Positions 29,934 through 39,105 are shown, counted from the stretch's first letter. The stretch: DNA of 64,000 nt from UBA2241 sp963777895 (GCA_963777895.1 CAVZSF010000005.1:806001-870000); one strand, 5' to 3'. Numbers and translations: made by a program. The notes: generated by a model from the letters alone, not told the origin.

Positions 29934-30812
29934 GTGACCCTCCAGGTACTCCTCACGAACGACGACGGCATCCGGGCCGCCGGCCTTGCCGCGTTGCGGC
30001 GCGCCCTCGACGGCCTCGCCGAGGTGACGACCATCGCTCCCCTGGCGAACAGCAGCGCCATGGCGCGCAGCATCACGATCGACCGCACCCTGCACCTGCA
30101 TCCCACGCGCTTCGGTGGCCGCTACGACGGGATCGCCGTGGACGGCACGCCGTCCGACTGCGTGCGCATCGGGCTGCTCGGTGTAGCCGGCCCGACCCCG
30201 GACCTCATCGTCTCGGGCATCAACCTGGGCGCGAACCTGGGCGCCGACGTGACGTACAGCGGCACGGTCGGCGCCGCCCTCGAGGCCGCGCTGCGCGGCA
30301 AGGCGGGCATCGCGCTGTCGGTCGAGAACCACCACCCGCGCTGGCTGGACGGGCTTGTACCGCTGGCCGCGGCGATCCTTCGCGAAGCGTTCCGCCGCGG
30401 CCTCCCGCCGCAGACCGTCCTCAACGTGAACTTCCCCGACCGCCCCCTCAGCGAGATCCGCGGCGTGCGGCCGGCGGTGCTCGGCGGAGCGAGCTGCCAT
30501 GACCGCGTCACCCTGAGTGCCGACGGCAAGGGCCGCGGCTTGAAGAGCGGTCCCGCGGCCCAGCCTGTGGTGGTCGAGACCAGTGAAGGCGGGGTGGCCG
30601 CCGGCCTTCCGCCGCAGGACAAGGAGTACTTCGTGCCCTGCGACCCGCCCGCCGGCGACCTCAGCACCGACTTCGACGTGGTCGCCGAGGGGTACGTCGC
30701 CCTCACGCCGCTGCGCTACGACCTGATGGACCAGGCCGCGCTCGCGGGGCTGGCCGACTGGCGCTTCGACCTGGCCGCCCTGCGCTCCAACGCGCAGGGG
30801 GGATCCTCGTGA
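29934..30812 (+). CDS. surE: 5'/3'-nucleotidase SurE
   Basis: A 292-residue survival-protein phosphatase with the metal motif L-L-T-N-D-D-G-I at the N terminus, A-N-S-S-A-M-A-R-S-I-T, V-D-G-T-P-S-D-C, and S-G-I-N-L-G-A-N-L-G-A-D-V-T-Y-S-G-T-V-G-A-A-L-E. GTG at 29934 puts the first motif at the family's usual position. The stop overlaps the next gene's GTG, so translation is coupled. Confidence 0.95.
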   Translation: MTLQVLLTNDDGIRAAGLAALRRALDGLAEVTTIAPLANSSAMARSITIDRTLHLHPTRFGGRYDGIAVDGTPSDCVRIGLLGVAGPTPDLIVSGINLGANLGADVTYSGTVGAALEAALRGKAGIALSVENHHPRWLDGLVPLAAAILREAFRRGLPPQTVLNVNFPDRPLSEIRGVRPAVLGGASCHDRVTLSADGKGRGLKSGPAAQPVVVETSEGGVAAGLPPQDKEYFVPCDPPAGDLSTDFDVVAEGYVALTPLRYDLMDQAALAGLADWRFDLAALRSNAQGGSS

Positions 30813-31495
30813 AGGGATTCGACCCCGTGATCTTCGACCTCGACGGCACCGTGGTCGACACTGTCGAGCTCATCGTGGCTTCGTTCCGCTACGCCGTCCG
30901 CACCGTCCTCGGAGAAGATCTGCCGGACGAGGTCATCACAGCGGGCGTGGGCCAGCCCCTCATGACGCAGATGATGCGGCTTTCGAACGAGAAGGCCCAG
31001 CAGCTCTACGACGTGTATCGCGAATACAACCATCGCCGCCACGACGAGCTCATCCGCTCGTACGACGGGATGGAGGGCGCGCTGCGCCGGCTGCACGACG
31101 CGGGCCGGCGCCTCGGCATCGTCACCTCCAAGAGTCGGGAGACGACGCAAATGGCCTTCGACGCCGTGGCGCTTGGCGGCGTCTTCGACACGGTGGTGAC
31201 GGCGACGGATACCGATCGGCACAAGCCCGATCCGGACCCGATCCTCCTGTGTCTCGAGCGTCTGGGTGGGGACGATGGGTCGCGGGGCATCTACATCGGT
31301 GACAGCCCGGTCGACATGACAGCAGGGCTGGCCGCAGGGCTCGGCACCGCCGCCGTCGCTTGGGGTGTCTTCCCTCGCGACGTGCTGCTGGATGCGGGGG
31401 CGCAGTACTGGCTCGAGCGACCTGGCGACCTCGTGCCGCTGTGCCTCGAGGGACGCGGCGAGATGGTCCCGGCCGCGGACCAGGGGCGACACTGA
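30809..31495 (+). CDS. HAD-superfamily phosphatase (Gph/PpaX type)
   Basis: A 228-residue hydrolase with the four HAD motifs: F-D-L-D-G-T-V-V-D at the N terminus, V-T-S-K-S, the lysine in R-H-K-P-D-P-D, and I-G-D-S-P-V-D-M. An alpha-helical cap of the subclass-I kind lies between motifs 1 and 2. Closest in layout to phosphoglycolate phosphatase and pyrophosphatase PpaX. It overlaps surE by four bases and lies 12 bases before ligA, so the three form an operon. Confidence 0.9.
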   Translation: MKGFDPVIFDLDGTVVDTVELIVASFRYAVRTVLGEDLPDEVITAGVGQPLMTQMMRLSNEKAQQLYDVYREYNHRRHDELIRSYDGMEGALRRLHDAGRRLGIVTSKSRETTQMAFDAVALGGVFDTVVTATDTDRHKPDPDPILLCLERLGGDDGSRGIYIGDSPVDMTAGLAAGLGTAAVAWGVFPRDVLLDAGAQYWLERPGDLVPLCLEGRGEMVPAADQGRH

Positions 31496-31507
31496 CGGGA
31501 GGCTGAC

Positions 31508-33589
31508 GTGGAACAGGCGCAAGCGGCGGCGAGGGCGGCGGAGCTCCGCGAGCTCATCGAGCGGCATGCGTATCTGTACTACGTCCTCGACCAGCCCGAG
31601 ATCGGCGACGCCGAGTACGACGAGCTCTATCGCGAGCTGCAGCGCATCGAGGACGAGTGCCCTGTGGTGCGCACCCCCGACTCGCCGACGCAACGCGTCG
31701 GGGGGCAGCCGCTCGAGAGGTTCGAGCAGGTTCGGCATCTCGAGCCGATGCTGTCGCTGGCCAACGCGAGGGACGAGGACGAGTTGCGCGCGTGGGACGC
31801 GCGTAATCGGCGTCTGCTACAGGGTCAGGGGCTCGACGACCCGGGCATCCGTTACGTCGTCGAGCCCAAGATCGACGGGCTCGCCATCTCCCTGACGTAC
31901 CGCGAGGGCATGTTCGCGGTGGGCGCCACACGCGGCAACGGCACCGTCGGCGAGGACGTGACCGCGAACCTGCGGACGATCCATGCGCTGCCGCTCCGCC
32001 TGCGGGGCGCCCGCCCGCCCGCCGTCGTGGAGGTGCGCGGCGAGGTCTACCTGCCGCTCGCGGCATTCGAGCGTCTGAACGAGGCGCGCACCGCCGACGG
32101 TCTGCCCACGTTCGCGAACCCGCGTAACGCCGCCGCCGGGTCGATCAGGCAGCTCGACCCGGCGGTCGCAGCCTCACGGCCGCTCTCGGTCTTCTGCTAC
32201 GCGATCGGCGCGAGCGAAGGGCTCGAGATGTCGGACCATCACAGCGCGCTGGCGTGGCTGAGGGAGCAGGGGTTCAAGGTGAACCCCGACATCGTCGAGG
32301 CCGAGACGATCGACGAGGTGGCCGGGTCGTGCCGGCGGTGGGAGGAGCGCCGCGCCGATCTCGACTACGACATCGACGGCGCCGTGGTGAAGGTCGACCA
32401 GTACGAGTTGCAGCAGCGCCTTGGGTCGGTCAGCCACGATCCGCGCTGGGCGATCGCCTTCAAGTTCGCGCCGACCACCGTCACGACGCGGCTCCACAGC
32501 ATCGAGGTGAACGTGGGGAGGACGGGCGTGCTCACCCCCTTCGCTGTGCTCGAGCCCGTCGCCGTCGGCGGCGTCACCGTCGAACGCGCGACGCTGCACA
32601 ACCAGGACGACATCCTGCGTAAGGACATCCGGCCCGGCGACGACGTCATAGTGCAGCGCGCCGGGGATGTGATCCCGCAGGTCGTGGGGCCGAATACGAG
32701 CGGTGCGGTGGACGAGGACGGCGACCGCGTGGCGCGCGCCGCGCGCCACGCGGCCCTCCGTCACTGGAGCATGCCGGCTCACTGCCCAGCTTGTGGCTCG
32801 GCGGTGGTGAGGGAGAGCGAGGAGGTCGCCGTCCGTTGTCCGAACCGCTCGTGCCCCGCACAGATCGTCGAGAGCATCCGCCACTTCGTGAGCAGAGGGG
32901 CCATGGACATCGAGGGCGTGGGCGAGCGGCTCGTCGAGCAGTTGTACGTCGGGGGGCTGATCCGTGACATGGGCGACCTCTACGACTTGCGCCGGGAGGA
33001 CCTGCTCGAGATGGACGGGTTCGCGCTCGACAAGAAGACCGGCGAGGCGAAGCGCGCCGACCGCGTGCTTGCCTCGATCGATGGGTCCAGACAACGGCCG
33101 TTCGCGCGTGTTCTCTACGCGCTCGGCATCCGGCACGTCGGCTTCGTCACGGCCCAGGCGCTGGTAGAGCGCTTCCCGTCGATCGACGCCCTTCTGGAGG
33201 CCCCGTCCGAGGAACTGGCGGCGGTCCCGGGCATCGGTCTCGTCGTGGCGGAGGCGGTGCGCCAGTATCTCGACGACGAGGCCAACCGCCATACGATCGA
33301 CAAGCTGCGGGCGCGCGGCATCCGGTTCGTCGAAGAGACGCCATCCGGCCGCGCGGGGCCCCTGACGGGGCTCACCTTCGTGCTCACGGGCAAGCTGCCC
33401 AGCTTCACGCGCGACGAAGCGCAGGCCGTCATCGAGGCGAGCGGCGGCAAGGTCACGGGTTCGGTGAGCCGGGCGACCGACTATGTCGTTGCCGGCGACG
33501 ATCCCGGGTCCAAGTTCACCAAGGCCCAGCAGCTTGGCGTGGCGATCCTGGATGAGGATGCTTTCAGGGGACTGCTTGACGGTAACTAG
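31508..33589 (+). CDS. ligA: NAD-dependent DNA ligase LigA
   Basis: A 693-residue full-length ligase. N-terminal NMN-binding helices, then the adenylation site E-P-K-I-D-G-L-A-I-S-L, OB domain, a zinc finger (C-P-A-C-G ... C-P-N-R-S-C), helix-hairpin-helix domain and a C-terminal BRCT domain (about 615-690; G-L-T-F-V-L-T-G-K-L-P). GTG start, TAG stop. Confidence 0.98.
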   Translation: MEQAQAAARAAELRELIERHAYLYYVLDQPEIGDAEYDELYRELQRIEDECPVVRTPDSPTQRVGGQPLERFEQVRHLEPMLSLANARDEDELRAWDARNRRLLQGQGLDDPGIRYVVEPKIDGLAISLTYREGMFAVGATRGNGTVGEDVTANLRTIHALPLRLRGARPPAVVEVRGEVYLPLAAFERLNEARTADGLPTFANPRNAAAGSIRQLDPAVAASRPLSVFCYAIGASEGLEMSDHHSALAWLREQGFKVNPDIVEAETIDEVAGSCRRWEERRADLDYDIDGAVVKVDQYELQQRLGSVSHDPRWAIAFKFAPTTVTTRLHSIEVNVGRTGVLTPFAVLEPVAVGGVTVERATLHNQDDILRKDIRPGDDVIVQRAGDVIPQVVGPNTSGAVDEDGDRVARAARHAALRHWSMPAHCPACGSAVVRESEEVAVRCPNRSCPAQIVESIRHFVSRGAMDIEGVGERLVEQLYVGGLIRDMGDLYDLRREDLLEMDGFALDKKTGEAKRADRVLASIDGSRQRPFARVLYALGIRHVGFVTAQALVERFPSIDALLEAPSEELAAVPGIGLVVAEAVRQYLDDEANRHTIDKLRARGIRFVEETPSGRAGPLTGLTFVLTGKLPSFTRDEAQAVIEASGGKVTGSVSRATDYVVAGDDPGSKFTKAQQLGVAILDEDAFRGLLDGN

Positions 33590-34095
33590 CTGAAGGGTCA
33601 TTCAACGCCGGTTGGACCGCACGAACCTACCTGAAGCGCACCTCGTCTAGCAGCTTGATGGGCCTGCTCGCTTCACGTCGCTTAATACTCGGTTAACATA
33701 CTGTTCGCACAGTCTTCGTAGAGTGCCTCCTGCGACGCTTCCCATCTCCGAGAAGCAACGCTGCCAGCGCCTCATGCTGGTACCTCCTATCTTCTGGTTC
33801 GCCCCGGCCCCGGGCGAACCATGTCCTGGGGCCGGGTTCGGCGCCGGAGGCGCCTCATCCGGCCCCAGGACGCCCCCCTCTGTCGGCCCTGGCCCCCTTA
33901 ACCGGGCCGACACCCCTCTTCGCACGGCTTGCGCACTTCTTCACATGCGGTTAACACGGCGGGGGCATGCTCCAGGATGGCTCCTGTCGCGCTTGCGACA
34001 GCGCCCGGAAGGGCACCCCCCTGGCCCTTTTGCAGGCCCCGCCCGGCGGCGGGGCCTGCCCCTGTTAACGACGTTCTGTAGACTGTGACCGGCCG
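33590..34095. other. Hairpin-rich non-coding region between ligA and tRNA-Thr
   Basis: About 500 bases with no convincing gene. Five perfect inverted repeats stand in a row: 33796-33804/33812-33820, 33823-33835/33859-33871 (with an inner GGCGCC pair at 33840-33845/33849-33854), 33881-33889/33904-33912, 33984-33990/33995-34001 and 34032-34043/34048-34059. The palindrome GTTAAC, rare in such GC-rich DNA, occurs three times (33692, 33950, 34064). No RNase P, tmRNA, SRP or 6S signature was recognised. Confidence 0.55.
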
Positions 34096-34171
34096 GCCGG
34101 CGTAGCTCAGCTGGCAGAGCAGCCGCCTTGTAAGCGGCAGGTCGACGGTTCGAATCCGTCCGCCGGCTCCA
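34096..34171 (+). tRNA. tRNA-Thr (anticodon TGT)
   Basis: A 76-base cloverleaf: acceptor GCCGGCG paired with CGCCGGC, D-arm TAGCTCAGCTGGCAGAGC, anticodon loop CTTGTAA with TGT, T-arm with GGTTCGAATCC, and an encoded CCA end. Confidence 0.97.
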
Positions 34172-34288
34172 CCGTCCTTCTCGGGCGTTTCGTCGCCGTC
34201 GCCGGCGACGCGGCGTCTGCTCACGTTTCCCCGGCGGGCCGCCGGGAATCTCCGAACGTGACCACCCGCGTCGACGTGAGGTCCCTGC

Positions 34289-35329
34289 ATGCGCATTGCC
34301 GTCTTCAGCACTCGTTCCTACGACCGCCGCTTCCTCGAGGCCGCGAACGTCGGGCATGGCCATGAGCTGGTCTTCTTCGAGCCACGCCTGACAGAGGACA
34401 CGGCGCCGCTGGCCGCCGGGTCCCCAGCCGTCTGCGCCTTTGTCAACGACGAGCTCGGCGCTGGCGCGCTCGCCCGGCTGCGAGAGGGGGGCACCGAGCT
34501 GATCGCCCTGCGCAGCGCGGGCTTCAACAATGTGGACCTCGAAGCGGCGGCGCAATCGGGTCTCCGGGTCGTGCGCGTCCCGGCGTACTCGCCGCACGCG
34601 GTGGCCGAGTACACGATCGGGCTCATCCTCGCCCTCAACCGGCGCCTGCCGCGCGCCTACCAGCGCGTGCGCGACGGCAACTTCTCGCTGGAGGGCCTCC
34701 TCGGGTTCGACCTTAAGGGCCGCACGGCCGGCATCGTGGGAACAGGCGCGATCGGTGCGACCGTGGCCGAGATCATGCACGGCTTCGGCTGCCGGATCCT
34801 CGCGTACGACCCGTTCCAGAACCGGCGCATCCTCGAGCTCGGCGGCGAGTACGTGTCGCTGGACCGGCTGCTGGAGACGTCGGACATCGTCACTCTGCAC
34901 TGCCCGCTGCTGCCTGAGACGCGGCACATGATCGACCGCGAGACGATCGCGCGCATGAAGCCCGGCGTGATGCTCATCAACACCAGCCGCGGCGGTTTGG
35001 TGAACTCGCGCGACGTCATCGACGGGCTGAAGTCGGGACAGATCGGCTACCTGGGCCTGGACGTGTACGAGGAGGAGACGGACCTGTTCTCGTACGACCT
35101 CTCCGGGCAGATCATCCAGGACGACGTCTTCAGCAGGCTCACCACGATGCCGAACGTGATCGCCACCGCGCATCAGGGCTACTTCACCGTGGACGCCCTC
35201 GAGCAGATCGCCGCGACCACGCTGCAGAACCTGAGCGACTTCGAGGCCGGCCGCGAGCTGGCCAACGAGGTCAGGTACCGGCCGGCCGAGGATGGGATCG
35301 ACGACGGCACCGGACGCCGCGCCGCCTGA
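34289..35329 (+). CDS. D-2-hydroxyacid dehydrogenase (D-lactate dehydrogenase type)
   Basis: A 346-residue NAD-dependent enzyme. The Rossmann motif G-I-V-G-T-G-A-I-G lies at about 150, the catalytic arginine in L-R-S-A-G-F-N-N-V-D and R-G-G-L-V, the glutamate in D-V-Y-E-E-E, and the catalytic histidine in T-A-H-Q-G-Y-F-T. The Y-E-E-E and F-F-E-P patterns match LdhA-type fermentative D-lactate dehydrogenases, so pyruvate reduction is the likely reaction. It starts 117 bases after tRNA-Thr. Confidence 0.92.
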   Translation: MRIAVFSTRSYDRRFLEAANVGHGHELVFFEPRLTEDTAPLAAGSPAVCAFVNDELGAGALARLREGGTELIALRSAGFNNVDLEAAAQSGLRVVRVPAYSPHAVAEYTIGLILALNRRLPRAYQRVRDGNFSLEGLLGFDLKGRTAGIVGTGAIGATVAEIMHGFGCRILAYDPFQNRRILELGGEYVSLDRLLETSDIVTLHCPLLPETRHMIDRETIARMKPGVMLINTSRGGLVNSRDVIDGLKSGQIGYLGLDVYEEETDLFSYDLSGQIIQDDVFSRLTTMPNVIATAHQGYFTVDALEQIAATTLQNLSDFEAGRELANEVRYRPAEDGIDDGTGRRAA

Positions 35330-35516
35330 CACCCAGGCAGGCGTCGGGCTCCGCGATGACCCCGGCGCAGACCGGCGGGCCACCCTCTACCCGAACGTCG
35401 TCCGGCGTCGCGGCGTTCGCCGTTGCCGCGGGACTAGCATGGCCTGTCGCGGTCGCTGTGACTGCGGGTGCCGGTGAGCCGCGCCGGCGGCTCCGGGCCG
35501 AACGAAGGGGGATGCC

Positions 35517-35810
35517 ATGCCCGCCTATGTTCTTCTCATGAAGATGACCGCCAAAGGGGCGGCCGACATGAAGCAGGCGCCACAGCGCCTCGCCGAGAGT
35601 CTGAAGTTGTGGGACGCGATGGGAGGGACCCTGCGCAGCATCCACGTGACGATGGGTCCCTACGACTATGTCGGCGTGGGCGAGGCGCCAGACGACGAGA
35701 CGGCCGCCGCCTTCGCCATGGCGCTCACCGCGGGGGGCAACGTCACGACGACCAGCATGCGCGCCTTCACCCCGGACGAGTTCGCGGGGCTGGCGGCAAA
35801 GCTGCCGTGA
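35517..35810 (+). CDS. GYD-domain protein
   Basis: A 97-residue protein covering a whole GYD domain (ferredoxin-like fold): V-L-L-M-K-M-T-A-K-G at the start, and M-G-P-Y-D-Y-V-G-V-G-E-A-P-D-D where the family's G-x-Y-D motif stands. Members are found near methylotrophy and one-carbon genes among others, but no reaction is known. AAGGGGG lies before the ATG. A strong terminator follows, separating it from mtbB. Confidence 0.9.
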   Translation: MPAYVLLMKMTAKGAADMKQAPQRLAESLKLWDAMGGTLRSIHVTMGPYDYVGVGEAPDDETAAAFAMALTAGGNVTTTSMRAFTPDEFAGLAAKLP

Positions 35811-35842
35811 CGGCGGAGGACTGAAGGGATCGGGGCCGCCGA

Positions 35843-35885
35843 GGGGCGGCGCGCCACCGGCTTGAGGCCGGTGGCGCGCCGCCCC
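35843..35885 (+). terminator. Terminator between the GYD gene and mtbB copy 1
   Basis: A perfect 19-bp stem (35843-35861 with 35867-35885), loop TTGAG, followed by TTCCTTCT. It lies 33 bases past the GYD stop, so mtbB should have its own promoter. Confidence 0.85.
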
Positions 35886-36010
35886 TTCCTTCTGTACAGT
35901 CGCGCCGAGGTCCGCCGTCGTGACCGTTCCGCGCCGCCGCCAGTGCGCCCGGGCCTCGCTCCCCTGTTCCCGCGGGCGGGCGGTCGCACGAAGCCGTGGA
36001 GGTGATGCCG

Positions 36011-37408
36011 TTGGAACCCAGGATCCCGACCCGGATGGGTGATGGTTCGCTGGTCGAGATGACGCGGTCCGAGATCAGGGCCGATCTCGAGGCGGGGACG
36101 CAGGTCGGCGCGAAGCGCGCCAAGGTCCCCGAGCTCACGCCGGACGAGCTCGCCCATCTCGAGGACATCTACGCGTCGTCCGCACGCTTCACCGCCGTTG
36201 ACATCGGCGACGAGGTCGTGATGAGCAACGACGGCACCGGGACCAAGCACATCGGGAACCGCGTGCAGGACCTGCAGAGCTTCGAGGCGCTCCTGGGCGT
36301 GGACATCGTCGAGCTCTGGCAGATCGACTACTCGTACAAGGCGATCAAGACGAACGTGGCCCACGAGGGCCAGTCGATGAAGATCGCGCAGATGCTCTGC
36401 ACCAACCCGGTGCAGTACGGGGCCATGCCCGACCTGGGGCGCTACTCGGCGCCCGACGGCCCGATCCCCAACTGGTCCGAGCTGTTGCCGCTGGGCAAGA
36501 TCGACGAGGCGCGCACGGCCCAGGAAGAGGCCATGGAGATGCTCGTCGACGACATCAACTTCGTCGCCGACCACATGGTCGAGGCCGGCACGGACGGCAT
36601 CGACATGGACACGACGGGGGCGGCCGGTGACGCCGACTTCCTGGCCGCCCTGCGCGCCTGCCGCATGCTCCGCGAGAAGTACCCGTGGCTGGGCATCGAG
36701 ATCGGCATGGCGGCCGAGTTCGTGCTGGGCATGCACGGCCAGCTCACCTTTGACGGCGAGCGCCTGGCCGGCATGTGGCCGAAGGATCAGCTGCGCATGG
36801 CACAGGCCGCCGGCGCGAGCATCTACGGGCCGGCGGTGAACATCAACACGGGCAAGTCGACGGCGTGGAACATCGCCCGCGCCATCACCCTGATCAAGCC
36901 GGCCGCCGAGGTCGCCGAGATCCCCGTGCACGTCAACGTGGGCATGGGCGTCGGCGGCGTACCGACCTGCGTCTATCCGCCCGCCGACGCCACGTCGAGG
37001 GCTTCGAAGGCCTTCGTCGAGATCCTGAAGATCGACGGCTACTAGGTGGGGACGGGTGATCCCCTCGGCATGGAGTCTGCCCACACGCAGGCTTCGGGCA
37101 TGGGCGGAATGCGGGCGGCCGGAGATCTGGTCGCGCGTATGCAAATGTCCCGGAGGATGCGTCTCAAGGAAGCGAAGCGGTACGTGGCCGACAAGCTCGG
37201 CTGCACGACCCGCGACCTGAGCGACCCCATCGCGATGGAGCAGCTCCGCCTCGACAGAGGGCTCGGCACGCTGGCCTTCACCTCGTCGGTCCACCCCAAC
37301 GAGCCCGGCATGATGGAGGCCAAGTTCAATATCGCCGAGCTGCTCGACATCCCGATCAACTGCGTCGAGCGCTTCAAGCAGCGCACCAGCGCGAGGAGCA
37401 AGGCGTAG
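36011..37408 (+). CDS. mtbB: Dimethylamine:corrinoid methyltransferase MtbB with in-frame amber (pyrrolysine), copy 1
   Basis: Read through TAG at codon 345, this is a 465-residue protein matching MtbB end to end: T-R-M-G-D-G-S at the N terminus, D-Y-S-Y-K-A-I-K, Y-G-A-M-P-D-L-G-R-Y, D-T-T-G-A-A-G-D, M-G-M-G-V-G-G-V-P, then K-I-D-G-Y-(TAG)-V-G-T-G-D-P-L-G-M and G-M-R-A-A-G-D-L-V-A-R-M-Q. In archaeal and bacterial MtbB the residue at this point is pyrrolysine, which binds the methylamine. The enzyme moves a methyl group from dimethylamine to a corrinoid protein. TTG 36011 is preferred (GGAGGTGA five bases upstream; the paralogue starts alike); ATG 36005 overlaps that site. The final stop is also TAG. 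Confidence 0.93.
37043..37045 (+). other. In-frame amber codon, predicted pyrrolysine 345 of MtbB copy 1
   Basis: TAG between K-I-D-G-Y and V-G-T-G-D-P-L-G-M. The frame stays open for another 120 codons of perfectly MtbB-like sequence, so it is a sense codon rather than the gene end. No downstream ribosome-binding site suggests a separate second gene. Confidence 0.92.
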
Positions 37409-37481
37409 AAACAGACGCCCGCGGCGCGGGCGCCGGCGGAGGACGCCGGCCAGGCCGCGCCCAGGTGCTGATGTGAACGAC

Positions 37482-37515
37482 AGGGCGGGGCGCCGCTACA
37501 GCGTCGCCCCGCCCT
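37482..37515 (+). terminator. Terminator-like hairpin after mtbB copy 1
   Basis: An 11-bp stem (37482-37492 with 37505-37515) around a 12-base loop, 73 bases after the terminal TAG. The remaining intergenic DNA up to 37722 contains no gene; AAAGGA before GTG 37723 is the ribosome-binding site of copy 2. Confidence 0.65.
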
Positions 37516-37722
37516 TCGCCGTCCAGGGACCCGTGTCGTTCGCAGCGAGAGGGGTCACACTCCTGCTCGCCCCGGCCGGGACTGATCAGGCCGGCCGTCA
37601 ACTTCGAGAGCCCGCGTTGTCACGTTCGCCCAAGAATCGGGCGTTGTGGCGAGGGGAGGCTCCCTCTACGATGCGGGTGGGAGCCGGGTGGGCCCGGCCG
37701 CGCAGCGACGAAAGGAACCGGC

Positions 37723-39105
37723 GTGGAGCAGCGCATCGCCACACGGATGGGGGACGGCAGTCTCGTCGAGATGACGCGGAGCCAGATCGCGGCCGACCTC
37801 GAGGAGGGCTCGGCCGAGGCTGTGCGCCGCGCGAAGGTCGACCCACTGCCGCAGGAAGACCTCGACCACCTGCTCGACATCTTCGCGTCGCCGGCCCGCT
37901 TCACCGCCGTCGACATCGGCCGCGAGGTCATGCTGAGTTACGACGGCACCGGCACCGGGCAAGTCGACCGTCTCTCGGCGCTCATGGTGTATCAGGAGTG
38001 CCTCGCCGCCGACAGCTGCGAGCTCTACCACCAGGACTACTCGTACAAGGCTGTGAAGACGCTCGTCCCTCACGAGCAGATGGCCGTCAAGCACGCTCAG
38101 GAGCGCGTCACGATTCCCGTGCACTACGGATCGCAACCCGACCTGGGACGTTACTCCGAGCCGGACGGCCCGGTGCCGAACTGGTCGACCCTGCTGCCCG
38201 AACTGAGAATCGACGAAGCGCGCGCCGCGCAGGAGCAAGCCGTCGCCCTGGCCGTCGAGGACATGGTCCACGTCGCCGAGTCGATGTGGGAGGCGGGCGC
38301 CGACGGCATCAACTTCGACACCGCCGGCGCCGCCGGCGACGGCGACCTCCTCGCGGCGCTGCTCGCCGTCGAGCGGCTGCGGGCCGCCCACCCCGACATG
38401 GGGATCATGGTCGGCATGGCCGCCGAGCGTGTCCTTGGGGTGCACGGCCGGCTCGAGTACAAGGGGACGCGCTTGGCAGGCCTGTGGCCGGCGGGCCAGC
38501 GGAAGGCGGTCGAAGAGGCCGGCGCCACCATCTTCGGACCGGCCATCAACGTCAACACGGGCCGCAGCACGGCCTGGAACGTGGCGCGTGCCATCGCCAT
38601 GACGAAGTCGTGCTGCGAGGAATCGGGCATTCCCGTCCACATGAACGCCGGCATGGGCGTAGGCGGCATCCCGATGCATCCCTTCCCGCCGATCGACGCG
38701 GTCTCGCGCGCCTCGAAGGCCTGCGTCGAGTTGCTGCGCCTGGACGGTTTGTAGGTGGGGACAGGCGATATCTTCGGCATGCCGGTGTCGCACGCCGTCG
38801 CCTCTGGATTGGGTGGGATGCGCGCCGCTGGAGACCTGGTGGCGCGCATGCAGATGGCGAAGGCGATGCGGTTGTCGGAGGCCAAGGCATATGTAGCCGG
38901 GCGGCTGGGCGTGAGCGAGCGTGAGATGGTCGACTCGACCGTCATGCAGGAGGTGCGCGGCGAGCTCGGCCTGGGGCGTATCTACGACAGCGAGGGACCG
39001 CATCCGTTCGACCCCGGGCCGCTGGAGGCGAAGCTGAACATCTCGCGGCTGCTCGACGTGCCGCTGAACGGCGTGCGGCGGCTGCTCGAGGCGACCACGG
39101 CGTAG
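37723..39105 (+). CDS. mtbB: Dimethylamine:corrinoid methyltransferase MtbB with in-frame amber (pyrrolysine), copy 2
   Basis: A 460-residue paralogue of copy 1 along its whole length, again needing readthrough of one TAG, at codon 344. It shares T-R-M-G-D-G-S-L-V-E-M-T-R-S at the start, D-Y-S-Y-K-A-V-K, D-T-A-G-A-A-G-D, M-G-V-G-G-I-P, and after the amber V-G-T-G-D-I-F-G-M-P and R-A-A-G-D-L-V-A-R-M-Q. The sequences differ at many positions, so it is an old duplication; substrate preference may have split. GTG start with AAAGGA upstream. It also ends in TAG. The first copy's terminator and a 314-base gap suggest separate transcription. Confidence 0.92.
38752..38754 (+). other. In-frame amber codon, predicted pyrrolysine 344 of MtbB copy 2
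   Basis: TAG between R-L-D-G-L and V-G-T-G-D-I-F-G-M, the same place as in copy 1 and in known MtbB. The downstream 116 codons carry the conserved C-terminal domain. Confidence 0.92.

Noticed and set aside
36011..39105. Four separate genes instead of two mtbB genes broken by TAG
   Set aside because: The parts after each TAG have no ribosome-binding site, start in mid-motif, and both copies break at the known pyrrolysine position; one continuous protein per copy fits the MtbB family length.
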